Assembly (NCBI RefSeq): GCF_024343775.1
Contig: NZ_RJUF01000022.1
Coordinates: 1 to 64,000 of the forward strand
Direction of reading: 5' to 3'
Length of the DNA: 64,000 bases
Origin: Lacihabitans soyangensis
Lineage (GTDB): Bacteria > Bacteroidota > Bacteroidia > Cytophagales > Spirosomataceae
In this document: positions 24,471 to 33,898 of the stretch, piece by piece
Layout of the letters: every line of letters begins with the position of its first letter
Numbering within the stretch: position 1 is the first letter of the stretch
The notes under the pieces: model-generated
What the model was told of the DNA's origin: nothing
Databases searched by the model: none
Seen by the model: the letters and a program-made list of their open reading frames with translations, nothing else
Program-made: the position numbers and the translations under genes

Positions 24471-26603
24471 ATGGCAATAGTTAACAAAATCAGAGAAAGA
24501 TCAGGAATAGCAGTAGCGGTTATCGCCGTGGCATTATTGTTATTTATTGTGGGTGGAGATATCTTTTCTAACCAAGGCGGTGGACTTTTTGGTTCTTCGA
24601 CCAATCAAGTAGGTGAAATAAACGGCACTAAAATAGATTATCAACAGTACATTGCACTAGTTGAAGCACAAAAACTACAATATGAAGGCTCTACCGGTAG
24701 ATCTGCTAACGAACAAGAAATTGCTCAAATAAGAGAGCAAGTTTGGGAAAAACTGATTTTTGAAAACGTTTATGTAGAAGAATTCGAGAAATTAGGTATA
24801 ACGGTTTCTGATGATGAATTGAGAGAATTGATCCAAGGTGCTAAAAATATGCACCCTTATGTTAAGCAACAGTTCTCTGACCAACAAGGAAATTTCAATG
24901 CTGCTCAGCACGCTGAATTCATCAGATCATATACGAGCGGAAGTATGCCAGCAGCTCAAAAAGCGATGTGGGATAATTTCAAAAGAGAATTGAAAACCAT
25001 CAGAATGAGAGAGAAATACTCTAACCTTCTGAACAAAGCATCTTTTGTTACAACCGCTGAAGCCAAGGCGGAGTACATCGCTAATACTGAAAAAGCAAGT
25101 GGTAAGTTTTTGTTTGTTCCTTTTTATTCTATTCAAGACTCTACTATTAAAGTTGAAGACAGCGAAATTAAAGATTACTACAGCAAGCATACTGACGAAT
25201 TTACACCATTTGATAGCAGAAGCATCACTTATGTAGCTTATCAATTGTCTCCAACCAAAGACGACAGTGCTGCATTGAATACCGAAATCAGAACTTTGGC
25301 CAAAGGTCTTGCAGCGGCACCAAACGCTCAGACTTACGCCAACTCAAATACAGACATCAGAACTCCATACTTGAGATCAGCAAACGAAATGACTCCAGAG
25401 CTTAAAGCAGCTCTTTCAACAGCCATTGTTGGATCATTGGTTGGTCCTTTTAAAGAAGGAAATACTTACAGCATTCATAAATTTGAGGGCACAGAAACAG
25501 ATTCTTTGTACACCGTTAGAGCCAGTCATATTCTTATCAGATCGGACTCTACAATGTCTGACAGTGCTAAAGCGGCTGCAAGAACCAAAGCACAAGACAT
25601 TTTGAACCAAGCGAAATCAGGAGCTGACTTCGCCATGTTGGCAAGCCAAAATGGTACAGATGGTACAGCACAAAATGGTGGAGATTTAGGTTCGTTCCAA
25701 AACAATGGAGCAATGGTTAAGCCATTTGAGTCTGCCATATTTGGTTTTTCAGGTACGGGAGTTATTCCTAATCTTGTTACAACAGACTTTGGTTATCACA
25801 TCGTAAAAGTTACTGAGCCTAAGACCAATACAAAATACAAATTGGCTTCAATCAATAAAGAACTTCAGGTGGGTGAATTAGCTGCTAACGAAATATTCCA
25901 AAAAGCAGAAAACCTCAGAGCAAGTGTTAAAACTATTAAAGACTTGGAGGCTGCTGTGAAGAAAGACAACTCTTTGACGCTTTTGAATGCTGAAAATCTA
26001 TTGCCAAATAGCACAAACGTTAACACTATTCAAAATGCTAGAGAAATTGTTAACTGGGCATACAGCAAAGATGCCGAAGAAGGAGACGTAGCTGACAGAG
26101 TTTTTGTTTTGGGAGAAACTTATGTTATCGCCGCCCTTAAATCTTCTGCAGACAAAGAAGACCCTGAAGCAATGGATTTCAAAGATGCCATTACTGTAAA
26201 AGTAAGAAATGAGAAGAAAACTGAAAAAATCATGGCCAAGCTAGGTGATGGAAAAGGTGACCTAACGGCTCTTTCTAAAAAATATGGTGCTGGTGCATTG
26301 GTTGAAACCGTAACGGACGTGAATTTCTTCAGCGGAATGTTGAATAGTGCTGGTTTTGACCCAATAGCTTTGGGTAAATTATTTGGCTTGAAAGCTGGTC
26401 AAAGAAGTAAAGTATTTGCAGGCGAGTCAGGTGTATTTGTAATGGAAACTACTGCAAAAACTCCAGCTCCAGCAATCACGGACTATACAGCTTACAAACA
26501 ACAGGTTGAACAAAGAACTGGTATGGGACGTATGGGCATGATAGGTGAGCAGATACTTAGAGAAAATGCTAAAATCGTAGATAATAGAGCTAAGTTGTTC
26601 TAA
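24471..26603 (+). CDS. ppiD: PpiD/SurA-like peptidylprolyl isomerase, membrane anchored
   Basis: A 710-residue periplasmic foldase of the PpiD type. Residues 1-35 contain the single membrane anchor (GIAVAVIAVALLLFIVGG). A SurA N-like chaperone region follows (VGEINGTKIDYQQYIALVEA), with the parvulin rotamase domain at about residues 345-455 (YTVRASHILIRSDS ... GGDLGSFQNNGAMVKPFESA ... TTDFGYHIVKV). The C-terminal part is a second chaperone-like segment. It assists folding of outer-membrane proteins. The gene has its own promoter and a clear terminator, so it is transcribed alone. Confidence 0.93.
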   Translation: MAIVNKIRERSGIAVAVIAVALLLFIVGGDIFSNQGGGLFGSSTNQVGEINGTKIDYQQYIALVEAQKLQYEGSTGRSANEQEIAQIREQVWEKLIFENVYVEEFEKLGITVSDDELRELIQGAKNMHPYVKQQFSDQQGNFNAAQHAEFIRSYTSGSMPAAQKAMWDNFKRELKTIRMREKYSNLLNKASFVTTAEAKAEYIANTEKASGKFLFVPFYSIQDSTIKVEDSEIKDYYSKHTDEFTPFDSRSITYVAYQLSPTKDDSAALNTEIRTLAKGLAAAPNAQTYANSNTDIRTPYLRSANEMTPELKAALSTAIVGSLVGPFKEGNTYSIHKFEGTETDSLYTVRASHILIRSDSTMSDSAKAAARTKAQDILNQAKSGADFAMLASQNGTDGTAQNGGDLGSFQNNGAMVKPFESAIFGFSGTGVIPNLVTTDFGYHIVKVTEPKTNTKYKLASINKELQVGELAANEIFQKAENLRASVKTIKDLEAAVKKDNSLTLLNAENLLPNSTNVNTIQNAREIVNWAYSKDAEEGDVADRVFVLGETYVIAALKSSADKEDPEAMDFKDAITVKVRNEKKTEKIMAKLGDGKGDLTALSKKYGAGALVETVTDVNFFSGMLNSAGFDPIALGKLFGLKAGQRSKVFAGESGVFVMETTAKTPAPAITDYTAYKQQVEQRTGMGRMGMIGEQILRENAKIVDNRAKLF

Positions 26604-26624
26604 AAATCTATAATCAATATTTAT

Positions 26625-26661
26625 AAAAATACCTTCGACGCTAATCGAAGGTATTTTTTTT
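26625..26661 (+). terminator. Rho-independent terminator after ppiD
   Basis: AAAAATACCTTCGA (26625-26638) pairs with TCGAAGGTATTTTT (26645-26658) around a six-base loop, ending in a run of T. Confidence 0.9.
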
Positions 26662-26665
26662 GCCC

Positions 26666-26720
26666 ACAGTTGACAACTTTACTTCTTACAGTTGACAACT
26701 TTCTAAAAGTTGTCAACTGT
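26666..26720. repeat. Palindromic repeat, second locus of the 7494-7526 family
   Basis: The arm ACAGTTGACAACTTT occurs at 26666-26680 and again at 26688-26702, and its reverse complement AAAGTTGTCAACTGT at 26706-26720. So this locus has two forward arms and one reverse arm, against one of each at 7494. It lies between ppiD and the convergent oxidoreductase gene. The arms are identical at both loci, arguing for recent spread or constraint. Confidence 0.85.
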
Positions 26721-26742
26721 AAATTGATGGCAATTTCAATCC

Positions 26743-28116
26743 CTAAACATTCTTATAATCAGGATGAATCCACGGTTGACGGTATTTCCTTGTCAACTTT
26801 GCTGTCGCTTCTTTGTCTCCAACTATTATCTTCTTAACGGGATCATAAACCACCGGACGGCCAAGTTCCATGGAGATATTGGCCAAAATACAACATGCAG
26901 TAGAAATATGGCCTTCGAGGATATCGGCAACAGGTTTTGTTTTGTTTTCAATTGCCGCCAGAAAATCCAACATATGCAATCTCGTAGCGGGAGCAGCATT
27001 TAGCTCAATTCTTTCTTCTGTCAAGTCCTCAGGATATTTTTCCTTTTCAAAAACCACATCCTTGTGTATTTTTTCACCATTATTATTTCCATTCGGTACA
27101 AAATCATAACGCATGGTTGAAGCTTTCAAAGTTCCCTTTTCTCCATAAATAAACAATGCCCATGGATAATCAGGATCCGGAGGTGTTCCCCATGACCGGT
27201 GTGTCCAAACACAATTCAATTCGTCATGCTCAAAAACAGCAGTCTGGGTATCCGCAATGTTTGATTTAGCTTCTTTGTTCATATAAATTCCGCCGACCGC
27301 ACTTATCTTTTTAGGCCAACCTAAGCCTAACATCCATCTGGCGGTATCGTACATATGCACGCACATGTCGCCCGTGATGCCGTTGCCATACTCCATAAAT
27401 GTTCTCCACCACCGTATATGAGGAATTCCATCATAAGGCCGCATTGGGGCTGGACCCGTCCACATTTCGTAGTCAAAAAAGTCTGGGACAGGCTCAAGTG
27501 GTGGATTAGCGTTGTTACGCATTGAATAATAACAGCACATTTCTACATGCTTTATTTTACCCAACATTCCCGTGTCAATGATATTCTTTTTGGCGTCTAT
27601 CAGGTGAGGCGTGCTTTTCCGTTGAGTACCCACCTGAACCACTTTGTTGTATTTTCTAGCGGCGGCTACCATGGCTTCGCCTTCCATTACGTCCACACTG
27701 ATAGGTTTTTGTACATAGACATTAGCTCCTGCCTTCACGGCATCGATCATCATCAATGAATGCCAATGGTCTGGTGTTCCGATGAGTACAATATCTAGCT
27801 CGTTTTCTTTCAGAAGCTTACGATAATCACCATAAAGTTCTGGTCTTTTACCTGAACTTTGTCTTTTAGAGACAAGCTCCGCAGCCGCATTGAGCATGTT
27901 TTTGTCTACGTCACAAAGTGCTACCACGTCCACAGTTGCCACTTGAATAAGTCTAAATAGGTCACTTTTACCGTACCATCCAGTACCAATGAGAGCCACA
28001 CGATAAGTTTTATTCGGATTCAGAATGTCCATGGCGTTGGCACCAAAATGGCTTAAAGCCAATGTAGCGGCCGCACCTTTTAGAAAATGCCGACGATTAA
28101 TATTGAAGTTTTTCAT
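26743..28116 (-). CDS. Gfo/Idh/MocA-family oxidoreductase (Tat-exported)
   Basis: A 457-residue NAD(P)-dependent sugar oxidoreductase-like protein. It begins with a twin-arginine signal (INRRHFLKGAAATLALSHFG), so it is exported in folded form. The Rossmann fold starts YRVALIGTGWYGKSDL, followed by GTPDHWHSLMMIDAVKAG, the catalytic-like region VYVQKPISVDVMEGEAMV with the Lys of the EKP-type motif (here QKP), and VGTQRKSTPH. A C-terminal domain with GDMCVHMYDTARWMLGL and WTHRSWGTPPDPDY follows. Such proteins in Bacteroidota act on periplasmic sugars; the substrate is unknown. It is the last gene before the convergent ppiD region. Confidence 0.9.
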   Translation of the reverse strand: MKNFNINRRHFLKGAAATLALSHFGANAMDILNPNKTYRVALIGTGWYGKSDLFRLIQVATVDVVALCDVDKNMLNAAAELVSKRQSSGKRPELYGDYRKLLKENELDIVLIGTPDHWHSLMMIDAVKAGANVYVQKPISVDVMEGEAMVAAARKYNKVVQVGTQRKSTPHLIDAKKNIIDTGMLGKIKHVEMCCYYSMRNNANPPLEPVPDFFDYEMWTGPAPMRPYDGIPHIRWWRTFMEYGNGITGDMCVHMYDTARWMLGLGWPKKISAVGGIYMNKEAKSNIADTQTAVFEHDELNCVWTHRSWGTPPDPDYPWALFIYGEKGTLKASTMRYDFVPNGNNNGEKIHKDVVFEKEKYPEDLTEERIELNAAPATRLHMLDFLAAIENKTKPVADILEGHISTACCILANISMELGRPVVYDPVKKIIVGDKEATAKLTRKYRQPWIHPDYKNV

Positions 28117-28280
28117 TTATTGGGTTGAATATTTTTTGTTTGTAAATATAGAAAAAATAGTTTCAGAAATCATTTTAAGAACTTAATGATTCTTGGATAT
28201 TTAAATTCCTAATTTACTCGAAATGAGGGAAAATAAGGATTCTCGAACAAAATTTCACTAAAAAGAGCAAACTTTTAAAC

Positions 28281-28324
28281 GAAAAATGAATCCGTGTCTA
28301 ATCCGTATAATCGGTGTTCTATCA
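28281..28324. repeat. Dispersed intergenic repeat, copy 2
   Basis: The reverse complement begins AGAACACCGATTATACGGAT and matches 14147-14188 with a few substitutions and two single-base gaps. It lies between the recG stop and the upstream boundary of the oxidoreductase gene. The rest of 28117-28329 is AT-rich and shows nothing else recognisable. Confidence 0.5.
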
Positions 28325-28329
28325 AAGAC

Positions 28330-30426
28330 TCAACTAATCCTGTTCCAACTCAATTCTTTATTCTTGATTTTGTCGATATGAAGTTTTATGGGCAGGTTAT
28401 CAGCCATTTCGAGCTCTGGGTCGCTTTTGAGTATCTTAAACGCCTCCTCACGGGCTATTTTTAGTATTCCCTCATCTTTTGCTAAGTTAGCTATTTTAAG
28501 GTCTATTAGGCCGCTTTGCTGCGTTCCGCCCATATCCCCCGGTCCACGGAGTTCGAGATCCACCTGAGATATCACAAATCCGTTCTCGGTTTGGACCATC
28601 GTTTGCAGACGCTTTTGGGTATCTTTAGAGAGTTTGTAGTCGGTCATGAGTATACAAAACGACTGGTCGGCTCCCCTACCTACACGGCCACGCAACTGAT
28701 GCAACTGCGACAAACCAAACCGCTGAGCACTTTCTATCACCATTACACTGGCGTTGGGTACGTCCACTCCTACTTCTATCACGGTGGTGGCTACCATTAT
28801 TTTGGTTTCACCTTTTTTGAAACGTTGCATTTCAAATTCTTTATCCTTGGGTTTCATTTTGCCATGAACAATACTTAGTGGAACACCCGGAAACGCTCTT
28901 TCTATGGATTCGTAACCATCATATAGGTTTTTTAAATCCAACTTTTCTGATTCTTCAATCAGCGGAAAAACCATATAAATCTGTCGGCCTTTTTTGAGTT
29001 CATCACGCATAAACTCAAAAACCTTCAGCCTATTGGCGTCGTAACGATGCACCGTTATTATAGGCTTTCTGCCCGGAGGCATTTCATCTATTTCCGAGTG
29101 ATCTAAGTCTCCAAAAAGCGTCATGGCTAAAGTGCGGGGAATGGGCGTAGCCGTCATGACCATCATGTGCGGATAGAAATTCTTGTTTTTCTCCCAAAGT
29201 TTAGCCCTTTGAGCCACACCAAAACGGTGTTGCTCGTCAATGACACAAAGGCCAAGGTTTTTGAATTGCACAATGTCTTCCAAAAGTGCGTGCGTTCCTA
29301 CCAGTATTTTTAATTCGCCATTTAACAGTGCTTCGTGAATAATGGCACGCTCCTTTTTCTTGGACGAACCCGTCAGAATTTCAATTCTAACTCCCAGCAA
29401 ATCACCATATTTTTTCAAATTGGCGTAATGTTGTTGGGCCAAAATCTCCGTTGGAGCCATCATACAAGCCTGTGCACCACTGTCAATGGCCATAAGCATC
29501 GAAATAAACGCCACAATGGTTTTTCCGCTTCCAACGTCTCCCTGAATCAGCCGATTCATTTGTTTGCCCGATTTCAAATCAGCAAATATTTCTTTTATAA
29601 CCCGCTTTTGAGCACCAGTAAGATCAAATGGCAAATGCTTGTTGTAGAATTCTGTTATTAAAGAGGTTTTTTGAAAAACTTGTCCTGCATAATCGTTTTT
29701 CCGAACCAAACTCAGTTTTATAAGCCTTAACTGATTATAGAAAAGTTCTTCAAACTTTAATCTCCGTTGTGCCTGGTGCAGTTCCGCCTGAGATTTTGGC
29801 ACATGCAACCACCTCAAGGCATGCTTTTTAGCAACCAAGCGGTATTTGGTGAGCAAAGATTCCGGAATGGTTTCGTTGATATACGGATCTGCAATGTCTA
29901 AAAGGTTCTTAACCCAAATACTTATCAGCTTACTCTCAATATATCGCTTCCTTAGTTTTTCGGTAAGCGAATATATAGCCTGAAAATAGCCTTTTTTGTT
30001 ATTACTCGGCGTAAGAAGTTCTATTTCTGGATGTGTTATAGAGTAGTTTCCGCCAAACCAAACAGGCTTACCGTAAACCACGTACTCGGCATTGAGCTTG
30101 AGATATTTCTGAAAATACGTGATACTTTGAAACCAAACCAACTCCATGTGGCTGGTGGAATCTCTAAATGTTGCAACCAGCCTTTGTTTACCAACTCCGC
30201 TTCCTATGAGTTCAATAGAAGCTATTCTTCCCACTATTTGGGCCGCAAACATATCTTCGGTTATATCGGCTATTCGATGAAACTGCGTACGATCTTCGTG
30301 TCTAAAGGGATAATATTCGAGCAAGTCGGCGAAAGTAAATATGCCCAGCTCTTTGTTGAGCCATTCGGCCTTTTGTGGGCCAACGCCTCGTAGGGATTCT
30401 ATTTTGGTTTCAAAAAACGAAGACAT
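28330..30426 (-). CDS. recG: ATP-dependent DNA helicase RecG
   Basis: RecG is a superfamily 2 helicase that remodels stalled replication forks and branched recombination intermediates. The 698-residue product has the N-terminal wedge (LRGVGPQKAEWLNKELGI), Walker A (GDVGSGKT), motif II (DEQHRFGVAQRAKLW), motif III (MTATPIPRTLAMT), motif V (ATTVIEVGVDVPNASVMV) and motif VI (QLRGRVGRGADQSFC). Length and motif order are normal. It is transcribed away from the MutS-like gene; the two start codons are 74 bases apart, so they share a divergent regulatory region. Confidence 0.97.
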   Translation of the reverse strand: MSSFFETKIESLRGVGPQKAEWLNKELGIFTFADLLEYYPFRHEDRTQFHRIADITEDMFAAQIVGRIASIELIGSGVGKQRLVATFRDSTSHMELVWFQSITYFQKYLKLNAEYVVYGKPVWFGGNYSITHPEIELLTPSNNKKGYFQAIYSLTEKLRKRYIESKLISIWVKNLLDIADPYINETIPESLLTKYRLVAKKHALRWLHVPKSQAELHQAQRRLKFEELFYNQLRLIKLSLVRKNDYAGQVFQKTSLITEFYNKHLPFDLTGAQKRVIKEIFADLKSGKQMNRLIQGDVGSGKTIVAFISMLMAIDSGAQACMMAPTEILAQQHYANLKKYGDLLGVRIEILTGSSKKKERAIIHEALLNGELKILVGTHALLEDIVQFKNLGLCVIDEQHRFGVAQRAKLWEKNKNFYPHMMVMTATPIPRTLAMTLFGDLDHSEIDEMPPGRKPIITVHRYDANRLKVFEFMRDELKKGRQIYMVFPLIEESEKLDLKNLYDGYESIERAFPGVPLSIVHGKMKPKDKEFEMQRFKKGETKIMVATTVIEVGVDVPNASVMVIESAQRFGLSQLHQLRGRVGRGADQSFCILMTDYKLSKDTQKRLQTMVQTENGFVISQVDLELRGPGDMGGTQQSGLIDLKIANLAKDEGILKIAREEAFKILKSDPELEMADNLPIKLHIDKIKNKELSWNRIS

Positions 30427-30500
30427 GGAACAAAAATAGGCATTTGAGCCGTTATTTGATTAATTCTCAATTATTTTTGCCTTTTCAACCAGATTATTCA

Positions 30501-32309
30501 ATGATACAATTTTACCAAACACAACTTCAGTCGCTCCTTGAAAACAGAGAAGTTCTACAAAAAAACTATAACAAAACCTCCACCTATCGTCTCATTTTCC
30601 TTATTGTCGGCTTACTAGGTGTGATAAAAGCGTTTTCCATTAATCCCTATTTGGGTATCATCGCATTGGTCGTGTTTTTGGGTGGATTTTATTATTTGGT
30701 AAAATATCATGAGAAAACTGAAGAGGATTTACACCAAAATGATAATCAACAGACCTTAATAAAAAATGAAATTGGGATTGTAAACAATGAAGTCAACTCG
30801 ATTTATGGCGATGGAAGCGATTTTTCAAACCCACATCATATTTTTTCAGCAGATTTAGATTTATTCGGCCAAAACTCACTCTTTCAACTTCTGAATCGTG
30901 CAAAAACAAGATGGGGATTAGAATTATTGGCGAAAAACATGTTGGAAATAGAATCGGATGGAGAGGTTTTGCAAAAAAAACAAGAAGCGACAGCAGAATT
31001 AAAAGAAAAAACCACTTGGCGTTTAAGATTTTTGGCTTCTTTGATTCATATTCCTAATAGTCAAGCGGATTCGTCTCATCAAATATCCAAAATTACGGTT
31101 CCCCCCAAATTGGCCTTAGGTACTTTCTTGAAATATTATGGCAAAGTTGTCCCATTGGTTTGGCTGGCCTTGTTTGTGGGTTTTTATTTTCTAAAATTTG
31201 AGGGAATTGGTTTTGGAATTGGAGGTTTGGTACTTTTTCATTTTTATCTAAATGGCCTCAATAAGAAAATCACGGAGCCTTATCTTGAACAAATATCAGT
31301 AACTGGACGAGCTTTACAGAGCTTTTCAAAAGCGGCCGAACTAATTGCCAATGAAGAATATACTTCAAAAATTTTACAAGAAGCTCTAAAAGATTTTCCG
31401 AGGGCTGACCTGAAATCCAAAAACCCAATAGAAGGCTTTTCGTTGATTGTGAAGCGTTTGGAGATGCGTAGAAACATGATAGCCTCACTTTTTTTGATAA
31501 GTGCGAGACCTTTTGAACCCATAGAAACCCTGAAAATGGGCGAATGGATAGAACGAAATCCTAATTTTTTTAATGAGATATTTAAGGCAATCGCCATGCT
31601 TGAGTACTTTGCAAGTCTGGGAACATTGCAATTCAATAATCCAGAGTGGTGTTTACCTGATTTTCATGAAGAAGACCAAAATTTCATATCAGCAGCACAG
31701 ATAGGTCATCCACTCATTAAAGGTCACAAGACTGTCTGCAATGATTTTGAACTCAATGATCACAACAGAGTAAATCTAATCACTGGTAGCAATATGTCTG
31801 GCAAAAGCACATTTTTAAGAACGGTGGGCATAAACCTGATATTAGCCAATATGGGAGCACCAGTTTTTGCCAGAAAACTAAGTTTAAGACTTGGAATGGA
31901 GCCCATTTGTTATATGCGAATCACGGATTCTATTTACGAAAACGCCTCCACTTTCAAGGCAGAAATAGAACGTATAAAGCTCGTACTCGCAGCACTTAAT
32001 AATGGCAAACTGCATATATTTCTGATAGACGAAATGCTGAGAGGAACCAACTCGGAAGACAAACTAAAAGGCTCGATGGCTCTATTTGAAAAACTTGTGA
32101 ACGAAAACGCCATCGCACTGCTTGCAACACATGATTTGAGGTTATCGGAAATTTCCGCAAAACACACCAATAAGGTTAAAAACTTCTATTTTGAATACTC
32201 CACATCGAATGGAGAGCTTATTTTTGACTATTTGATAAAAGAAGGAGTTTGCAAAAGTTTTAATGCATCTATTTTACTCGAAGCAATTGGTTTGAAAATG
32301 AATAACTAA
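30501..32309 (+). CDS. MutS-family ATPase with membrane segments, lacking mismatch recognition domain
   Basis: A 602-residue MutS-like protein seen in many Bacteroidota. It has only the core and ATPase domain. Two hydrophobic regions lie near residues 25-70 (RLIFLIVGLLGVIKAF, IIALVVFLGGFYYLV) and 215-255 (VVPLVWLALFVGFYFL). The ATPase shows Walker A in TGSNMSGKSTFLRTVG and the Walker B/signature region FLIDEMLRGTNSEDKLKGS, then ATHDLRLSE. Mismatch-binding domain I is absent. The start ATG 30501 (MIQFYQTQLQ) is preferred over a reading start 126 bases upstream that overlaps recG. Role unknown; not the canonical mismatch repair protein. Confidence 0.85.
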   Translation: MIQFYQTQLQSLLENREVLQKNYNKTSTYRLIFLIVGLLGVIKAFSINPYLGIIALVVFLGGFYYLVKYHEKTEEDLHQNDNQQTLIKNEIGIVNNEVNSIYGDGSDFSNPHHIFSADLDLFGQNSLFQLLNRAKTRWGLELLAKNMLEIESDGEVLQKKQEATAELKEKTTWRLRFLASLIHIPNSQADSSHQISKITVPPKLALGTFLKYYGKVVPLVWLALFVGFYFLKFEGIGFGIGGLVLFHFYLNGLNKKITEPYLEQISVTGRALQSFSKAAELIANEEYTSKILQEALKDFPRADLKSKNPIEGFSLIVKRLEMRRNMIASLFLISARPFEPIETLKMGEWIERNPNFFNEIFKAIAMLEYFASLGTLQFNNPEWCLPDFHEEDQNFISAAQIGHPLIKGHKTVCNDFELNDHNRVNLITGSNMSGKSTFLRTVGINLILANMGAPVFARKLSLRLGMEPICYMRITDSIYENASTFKAEIERIKLVLAALNNGKLHIFLIDEMLRGTNSEDKLKGSMALFEKLVNENAIALLATHDLRLSEISAKHTNKVKNFYFEYSTSNGELIFDYLIKEGVCKSFNASILLEAIGLKMNN

Positions 32310-32319
32310 AAAAGAAATA

Positions 32320-33102
32320 TTAAACAGCCCTAGACTGAAGAAATTTTGTAGTTTCTTGATTGAAAATAAAGGGCTGATCGATATTTACTACATGGCCGCT
32401 TTGCTCTATTACTTTGAGAACCGCAGACTTGTGATTTGCCACCAGCTTTCGGATGGATGGCAAAAACATATGGTCCTCAGAACCCATGATGTAGAGCGTG
32501 GAAATTCCGGTGTCTTTAATTCTAAAAAATCTAAGGAGTGGATTAACCTCCGACACCAAGGTAAACCATCTTTGAAATTCCTTTTGATAAAGCTTTTTGG
32601 CTTCATTGATAAAAAGATTACGCGATTCCTTATGGCTCTTTTTGGGCAAAATGACGAAGGCAAAAATTCGGTAAAGAATGAGATAAGGTAAAACTGACTT
32701 TAACCAAACACCTAATCTCATCAAAATTTGCCCTTTAAGGTTAAGCTGCATAACGGCTCCAGCCAAAACCATACTTTTAACTTTTCCTGGAAAATGCTCA
32801 CTTATCTCTCGAATAATAATGGTTCCAAGCGAAATACCCACAAAGTGGCTTGATGTTATATTTAAATGATCAAGCACATCAACTACTTCAGAACTTATGC
32901 TTTTGAAGGTATATTTCTTAAGAAACTTATAATCTACTTTTTTCGATTTTCCATGGCCACGCAAATCAATCAGTAAAACGTTGAAATGCTGCTTAAAATG
33001 CTTTAGCTGTTTGTACCAAATAGCACTGCTCCCTCCCGCTCCATGAACGAAAGTGACCCAGTCGGCCTCAGAAGAGAGTTCAAATTTTGTAAAATGCAGC
33101 AT
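32320..33102 (-). CDS. Alpha/beta hydrolase
   Basis: A 260-residue alpha/beta hydrolase-fold enzyme. The oxyanion-hole motif is VHGAGGSSAIWYKQL, then LIDLRGHGKS, and the nucleophile elbow FVGISLGTIIIRE carries the catalytic Ser in G-I-S-L-G. The acid is in YIMGSEDHMFLPS and the His in QSGHVVNIDQP. All triad positions are present. Sequence does not tell the ester or thioester substrate. It is convergent with the MutS-like gene, ending 11 bases after that gene, and divergent from yceI. Confidence 0.9.
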   Translation of the reverse strand: MLHFTKFELSSEADWVTFVHGAGGSSAIWYKQLKHFKQHFNVLLIDLRGHGKSKKVDYKFLKKYTFKSISSEVVDVLDHLNITSSHFVGISLGTIIIREISEHFPGKVKSMVLAGAVMQLNLKGQILMRLGVWLKSVLPYLILYRIFAFVILPKKSHKESRNLFINEAKKLYQKEFQRWFTLVSEVNPLLRFFRIKDTGISTLYIMGSEDHMFLPSIRKLVANHKSAVLKVIEQSGHVVNIDQPFIFNQETTKFLQSRAV

Positions 33103-33276
33103 ACTTTTGTAAACGAAATACTTGAAAATAAGTTGGAAAAAATGATAAAAGATTGGAATTTTAGAAACCCCGTATTGAAAAACGAAAAAAAAACAACTAA
33201 TTTTTGAACCAAACTACATTGACATTAGTTATTAATGTATATACATATTTTGTAATAACATAAAATAATTAATACG

Positions 33277-33792
33277 ATGGCAATCTGGAAAATCGACCCA
33301 ATGCACTCAGAAGTGCAATTCAAAGTAAAACACTTGATGATAAGCACTGTAACTGGTGACTTCAAAGCTTATGACGCCACAGCAGAAACCGCTGGTGATG
33401 ATTCATTTGAAAATGCTCAAATCAGTTTTTCAGCTCAAATTGACTCAATCTCAACAGGAAATGAGCAACGTGATGGTCACTTGAAATCTGGCGAATTTTT
33501 TGACGCCGAAGCATTTCCAACTTTAAGTTTTGTTTCAACATCTTATGCAAATAACTTATTGAAAGGAAACTTGACAATCAAAGACGTAACCAAAGAAGTA
33601 GAACTTGATGCTGAATTTGGTGGTTTAATGACTGATTTCTACGGACAAACCAAAGCTGGTTTTGAGATCTCTGGTAAAATCAACCGCAAAGATTTCGGTT
33701 TGACTTGGTCAGCCGTAACCGAAGCTGGCGGCGTAGTGGTTAGCGATGATGTGAAATTGATTTTGAACGTTCAATTGACCAAGCAAGCGTAA
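33277..33792 (+). CDS. YceI-family lipid-binding protein
   Basis: A 171-residue YceI-like lipocalin-type beta-barrel, which binds polyisoprenoid-like lipids. There is no signal peptide, so it is probably cytoplasmic, unlike E. coli YceI. Family patterns are WKIDPMHSEVQFKVKHLMIS at the start, the TGNEQRDGHLKSGEFFD loop, FVSTSYANNLLKGNLTIKDV and FGLTWSAVTEAGGVVVSDDV. It is followed by a strong hairpin shared with the end of prfB. The divergent spacer (33103-33276) holds an AT-rich promoter region with a near-match to the -7 motif around 33246-33252. Confidence 0.92.
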   Translation: MAIWKIDPMHSEVQFKVKHLMISTVTGDFKAYDATAETAGDDSFENAQISFSAQIDSISTGNEQRDGHLKSGEFFDAEAFPTLSFVSTSYANNLLKGNLTIKDVTKEVELDAEFGGLMTDFYGQTKAGFEISGKINRKDFGLTWSAVTEAGGVVVSDDVKLILNVQLTKQA

Positions 33793-33843
33793 GTTGGATT
33801 TTTGATTGTAAATTTTTGATTTACGATTTTGGAGATAAAGAGA

Positions 33844-33881
33844 AAAGGCATTTTCAGAAATTGAAAATGCCTTTCTTTTTT
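33844..33881. terminator. Terminator between yceI and prfB
   Basis: AAAGGCATTTTCA (33844-33856) pairs with TGAAAATGCCTTT (33862-33874) around a five-base loop, followed on the plus strand by CTTTTTT. The hairpin lies between convergent genes; on the minus strand the following T-rich run is weaker, so it may serve both. Confidence 0.88.
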
Positions 33882-33898
33882 AATCTTCGAATTACCTA

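Noticed and set aside
30375-30500. Longer start for the MutS-like protein
   Set aside because: The extra 42 residues overlap the recG start region and have no conserved character.
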